A DNA stretch of 64,000 bases from Salipiger aestuarii. GTDB taxonomy: Bacteria > Pseudomonadota > Alphaproteobacteria > Rhodobacterales > Rhodobacteraceae. The stretch spans positions 62,001 to 126,000 of the forward strand of contig NZ_QLMG01000004.1 of the NCBI RefSeq assembly GCF_003259905.1. The letters are read 5' to 3'. The notes beneath the pieces are model-generated. The model was given only the letters and a program-made list of their open reading frames with translations, was not told the DNA's origin and did not search any database. Positions 61,088 through 64,000 of the stretch are shown in pieces. The first letter of the stretch is position 1, and the number at the start of each line of letters is the position of its first letter. The position numbers and the translations under genes are program-made.

Positions 61088-62012
61088 GCCGGGCGCCGGG
61101 GGCCGCGTGCAGCAGCCACAAAAACACCCCCGCGCCGAACACCGCGATGACGGTGGCCGCGGGAATTTCGAACGGGTACCGGATCGCGCGCCCGATCACG
61201 TCGGCTGCCAGCAGCAGCGCCGCGCCGCCCACAGCGACCAGCGGCAGGTTGGCGCGCAGGTTGTCGCCGCGCCAGCGGGCCACCAGATTCGGCGCAACCA
61301 GCCCGACAAACGGGAACGCGCCGACCGTCACCAGCACCAGCGCGGTGATCACCGACACCACCACCAGCCCCAGCGCCCGCGTCTGACCGTAATCCAGCCC
61401 CAGGCTGCGCGCCTGCGTTTCCCCAAGCCCCAGGATGGTGATCCTGTCCGCCACGAGATACAGCAGCCCCGCCAAAGCCGCGATGGCCCACAGCCACTCG
61501 TAGCGCCCCATCATGACACCGGAAAATTCGCCCAGCCGCCATGCGCCCAGATACTGCACAAGGTCCTTGGCCCAGGCGAACCAGACGCAGACAGCGCCAA
61601 GGATGCCCCCGTAGACGATGCCGACGATGGGCAGCAGCATCGGGTCTTCGCGCGGGATGCGACGGGCCAGCGCCAGAAAGCCTGTCATGCCCAGCAGCGC
61701 GCAGGCCGCGGCGATGAGCATCTTGCCCGCCACCGCCATGCCGGGCGCGATCAGCGTCACCGCCAGCAGGCCCAGCATCGACGCCTCGGGCGCGCCGGTC
61801 AGCGATGGTTCGACCAGCCGGTTCTGCACCACCTGTTGCACCACCACGCCCGCCAGCGCCAGCCCCGCGCCCGCCAGCAGCGCGGCCATGGTGCGCGGAA
61901 TGCGGCTGACCGTCAGCAGCCAGCCCTCGCCATCAAGGTTGGCCGCCCCAAGACAAAGGCTGACCGAAATCAGCGCCGCCAGCGCGACAAGCGCTATGGC
62001 CCAGACGCGCAA
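61080..62012 (-). CDS. iron-siderophore ABC transporter permease (FecCD family), first
   Basis: A 310-residue permease of the same family. SRIPRTMAALLAGAGLALAGVVVQQVVQNRLVEPSLTGAPEA is the conserved N-terminal block, and LGETQARSLGLDYGQTRALG...VGAFPFVGLVAPNLVARW the coupling region. With its partner it forms the heterodimeric channel. It starts 4 nt after the binding-protein gene ends. Confidence 0.93.
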   Translation of the reverse strand: MRVWAIALVALAALISVSLCLGAANLDGEGWLLTVSRIPRTMAALLAGAGLALAGVVVQQVVQNRLVEPSLTGAPEASMLGLLAVTLIAPGMAVAGKMLIAAACALLGMTGFLALARRIPREDPMLLPIVGIVYGGILGAVCVWFAWAKDLVQYLGAWRLGEFSGVMMGRYEWLWAIAALAGLLYLVADRITILGLGETQARSLGLDYGQTRALGLVVVSVITALVLVTVGAFPFVGLVAPNLVARWRGDNLRANLPLVAVGGAALLLAADVIGRAIRYPFEIPAATVIAVFGAGVFLWLLHAAPGARHG

Positions 62013-62016
62013 GGGG

Positions 62017-62937
62017 TCAGCCTTCGGCGCCGGAAAAGGCGGCGATCAGCTCGTCCAGCGTGTGCATCATCGACCTGGCACCGCCGCCCGAGATATAGAT
62101 CGGCGCGGCGTCCAGATAGACGATCCGGTCGTTTTGTGCCGCCCTGGTGCGCGCCACGATGGGGTTGTCCAGCGTCGCCCGCGCCGCCTGGCTGTCCGCC
62201 TGGATGGCCGCGCCACGGTCGATCACAAGCAGCCAGTCCGGATCGGTTTGCGCAAGAAATTCAAAGCTGATCGCCTGGCCGTGGGTCTCGGCCTGCAACC
62301 CCGGATGCGCCTGCGGCAGGCCGACCGCGTCATGCAGCCAGCCAAAGCGGCTGCCCGATCCAAAGGCCGAGATCTTGCCGCCATTGGTCAGGATCACCAG
62401 TGCCTTGCCCTTGCCTTTGACCGCCGCTGCGGCCTCGTCCAGCTTGGCGGTCAGCGCCTCGGTCAGCTCCGCGGCGGCGTCTTCGCGGTCGAACAGCGCC
62501 CCGAAGGCGGCGATGCGGCCGCGGGTCTGGGACACCATGTTGCCGCCCGCGCCGTCGACGGTCATGTCGATGGTGGGTGCGATGCGCGAAAGCGGACCCA
62601 GTTGGGTCGAGGACCGCCCGCCCGCGACGATCAGCTCGGGGCCCATCACCGCCAGGGCTTCGAAATCGGGTTCGAACAGGGTGCCGACCGGGGTCGCCGC
62701 GTCCAGAACCCTGGCCATGCCGCCAATGCTGCCCATGTACAGCGGCGACGGCAGCCCAGCGATCGGCTGCCCCAGCGCCGATATGGTATCGACCGAGGGG
62801 GCATCGAAGACGACGACGCTTTGCGGTGCTTGCGTCAGGGTCACCGGACCGGTGGCCGTATCGATGGTGACGTCTTGGGCAAGCGCGGGAACGGCGGTGG
62901 CGCAGGCCATCAGCCCTGCCAGAAGGATCGGACGCAT
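62017..62937 (-). CDS. siderophore-binding periplasmic protein
   Basis: A 306-residue substrate-binding protein of the FecB/FatB class (helical-backbone binding proteins). The Sec signal is MRPILLAGLMACATAVPALAQ. The mature part has VVVFDAPSVDTISALGQPIAGLP, ELIVAGGRSSTQLGPLSRIAPTIDM and DPDWLLVIDRGAAI, resembling YclQ-like catechol-siderophore binders. ATG 62937 follows GGAG at 7 nt; the longer frame upstream is not signal-like. It precedes the permeases in one operon. Confidence 0.92.
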   Translation of the reverse strand: MRPILLAGLMACATAVPALAQDVTIDTATGPVTLTQAPQSVVVFDAPSVDTISALGQPIAGLPSPLYMGSIGGMARVLDAATPVGTLFEPDFEALAVMGPELIVAGGRSSTQLGPLSRIAPTIDMTVDGAGGNMVSQTRGRIAAFGALFDREDAAAELTEALTAKLDEAAAAVKGKGKALVILTNGGKISAFGSGSRFGWLHDAVGLPQAHPGLQAETHGQAISFEFLAQTDPDWLLVIDRGAAIQADSQAARATLDNPIVARTRAAQNDRIVYLDAAPIYISGGGARSMMHTLDELIAAFSGAEG

Positions 62938-63079
62938 GTGGAGTCTCCGGTACCGGGGTGGGCGTGGCATGGCGCAGGCGCCGGCTTCGCGGATGATGAT
63001 CAGTGATAAGGGACAGGGGGAGGCGGCTTCAACCAGAAAACCAACGTAAACGATCAACTTCAAGAGCGTGCCATTCGCC

Positions 63080-63119
63080 GCCCCCCGTCGCGGGGCAGGC
63101 GCTACCGGGGCGGCGCCTG
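63080..63119 (-). terminator. tandem GC hairpins after the receptor gene
   Basis: CAGGCGC/GCGCCTG with a 10-nt loop (63096-63119) and GCCCC/GGGGC (63080-63096) lie just downstream of the receptor stop on the minus strand. No T-run follows. They may reduce read-through into the binding-protein gene. In the rest of the 190-base gap (62938-63127) I see no clear iron box. Confidence 0.4.
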
Positions 63120-63127
63120 TCCGGATA

Positions 63128-64000
63128 TCAGAATCGCATGGTTGCGGTCACCAGAGCCGTGCGCCCCGGTTCATAAAGCGGGATCACCGATCCGGTGGAA
63201 TCCAGCCCGTCCGAGCTGCGGCTGGCGTATCGCGCATCAAAGACGTTTTTCACGTCAAGCCGCAGCTCCAACCCGGCCAGCGCGGCAGGGTGGTAGGTGG
63301 TGTAGAGGTCAAGCACCTCATAGGACGGCAGATCGGGGTCGGTCGCGTCGTTTTCCAGCGCGATCTCGGCGGTACCGCCGATGCGCCAGTTGTCCCGGAT
63401 GTCGTAGCCGGCTTCCAGCGCCGCGATGCTGCCCACCGGGCGGCCCAGATAATAGGAGGTGCCGCTGATGGTGTCGTCATCCAGTTCGACGTTGGCGTGG
63501 GTGTAGTTCAGCCTTACAAAACCGCGCGTGCCGGTGTAGGCGACCGACCCGTCAAAGCCGCGCGACACCATGTCCGCCTGCGCCCCCCGGTCGCCGCCCG
63601 AGGGCAGCACGGCGTTGATGTTCGTGATTTCGGTCTGGAACAGCGCGCCGCTGACAGCCCAGGGCCCGGTTTCGTAGCGCAGCCCGATGCGCGCGGCGTT
63701 GGAATGCGACGTGCCAAAGCCGTCATAGGTCCAGTCGGTGCCGCGCACGTTGATGAGCGCCGCTTCGCCAAGCGCGTAGCCGCCAAAGGTCGATGCCAAC
63801 CCCGCGTTCAGCGTCAGCGCGTCGGTCAGCACGACATCCACCGCGCCGTTCAGGCTGAAGCCGCCGTCTTCGAAATCCGCGTCGTTCACGCCGTCGAACC
63901 ACTGGTAATCATAGCGCGCGCCATAGCTCACGGACACGCGGTCGGTCAGGTCCTGGCGTGCCTGAACGAACAGGCCAAGGTTGCGATGGCTTTCGCTTCC
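63128..64000 (-). CDS. TonB-dependent siderophore receptor, partial (C-terminal part)
   Basis: The gene enters from beyond the right window edge; 290 residues of the beta-barrel are seen. Alternating hydrophobic strands (VSVSYGARYDYQWF, WAVSGALFQTEITNIN, GFVRLNYTHANVEL, LELRLDVKNVFDARYAS) and the C-terminal TATMRF ending in Phe are typical of outer-membrane TonB receptors. The plug and TonB box are outside the window. Its operon-like position ahead of the siderophore ABC genes indicates a shared ligand, probably a ferric siderophore. Confidence 0.93.
   Translation of the reverse strand, partial: GSESHRNLGLFVQARQDLTDRVSVSYGARYDYQWFDGVNDADFEDGGFSLNGAVDVVLTDALTLNAGLASTFGGYALGEAALINVRGTDWTYDGFGTSHSNAARIGLRYETGPWAVSGALFQTEITNINAVLPSGGDRGAQADMVSRGFDGSVAYTGTRGFVRLNYTHANVELDDDTISGTSYYLGRPVGSIAALEAGYDIRDNWRIGGTAEIALENDATDPDLPSYEVLDLYTTYHPAALAGLELRLDVKNVFDARYASRSSDGLDSTGSVIPLYEPGRTALVTATMRF

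Noticed and set aside
1-64000. CRISPR arrays, insertion sequences, prophage or attachment sites
   Set aside because: I saw no regularly spaced repeats, transposase-like frames or phage genes anywhere in the window.

Overview
This window looks like the chromosome of a high-GC alphaproteobacterium of the Rhodobacteraceae (Rhodobacter/Roseobacter side). The evidence is the gene content and order: a RegB-SenC-RegA redox locus next to ahcY, an alpha-type Mic60/HemY pair beside hemD, a TsaE-AmgK-MurU-AddB-AddA-TrxA block, HslVU, and a hydrogenase cluster in the gene order known from Rhodobacter capsulatus. I saw no rRNA, tRNA, insertion sequence, phage or CRISPR array. Coding density is high, many genes join through ATGA overlaps, and no gap exceeds 300 bases. 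The genus is not determined.

Positions 1-39920 are mostly housekeeping genes in short operons: a CAP-domain lipoprotein (cut by the window edge), an L,D-transpeptidase, a small exported protein, ferrochelatase, an NDUFAF5-like methyltransferase, ComF, glutaredoxin, MarR, YciI, UbiG, proline iminopeptidase, an orphan peptide-binding protein, HslVU behind a sigma-32-like promoter, two kinase-fold phosphotransferases, thioredoxin, AddAB, cell-wall recycling enzymes, TsaE and a PAS-only protein. The RegB/SenC/RegA redox system (22.4-25.1 kb), ahcY, a PanE-like reductase, a phytase-like exported esterase, an alanine symporter with a Usp gene, DUF2853, the tsaD-gpsA-yciI-EVE operon, hemD, mic60 and hemY follow.

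Positions 40038-59337 hold a complete membrane-bound [NiFe] uptake hydrogenase locus, all on the plus strand: hupT-hupU-hupV (H2-sensing kinase and sensor hydrogenase), hypF, hupS-hupL-small ORF-hupC (enzyme and cytochrome b), then after a terminator hupD-F-G-H-(IJ fusion)-K, hypA-B, hupR, hypC-D-E. The parts fit one circuit. HupUV senses H2 and acts through HupT on HupR, which controls hupSLC; Hyp and Hup accessory proteins build the NiFe(CN)2CO centre; HupC passes electrons to quinone. RegBA, about 15 kb upstream, is a known redox regulator of this operon in R. capsulatus. HupS carries the six-cysteine signature of O2-tolerant hydrogenases.

Positions 59391-64000, on the minus strand, hold a siderophore uptake system: TonB-dependent receptor (cut by the window end), binding protein, two permeases and an ATPase.

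The observations most worth a second look are the 59-residue HupE-like membrane protein between hupL and hupC, the HupR with a degenerate ATPase site, the nested inverted repeats upstream of hupS, the structured and IHF-like leader of hupD, a possible small transcript at 33150-33294, and paired palindromes after regA.
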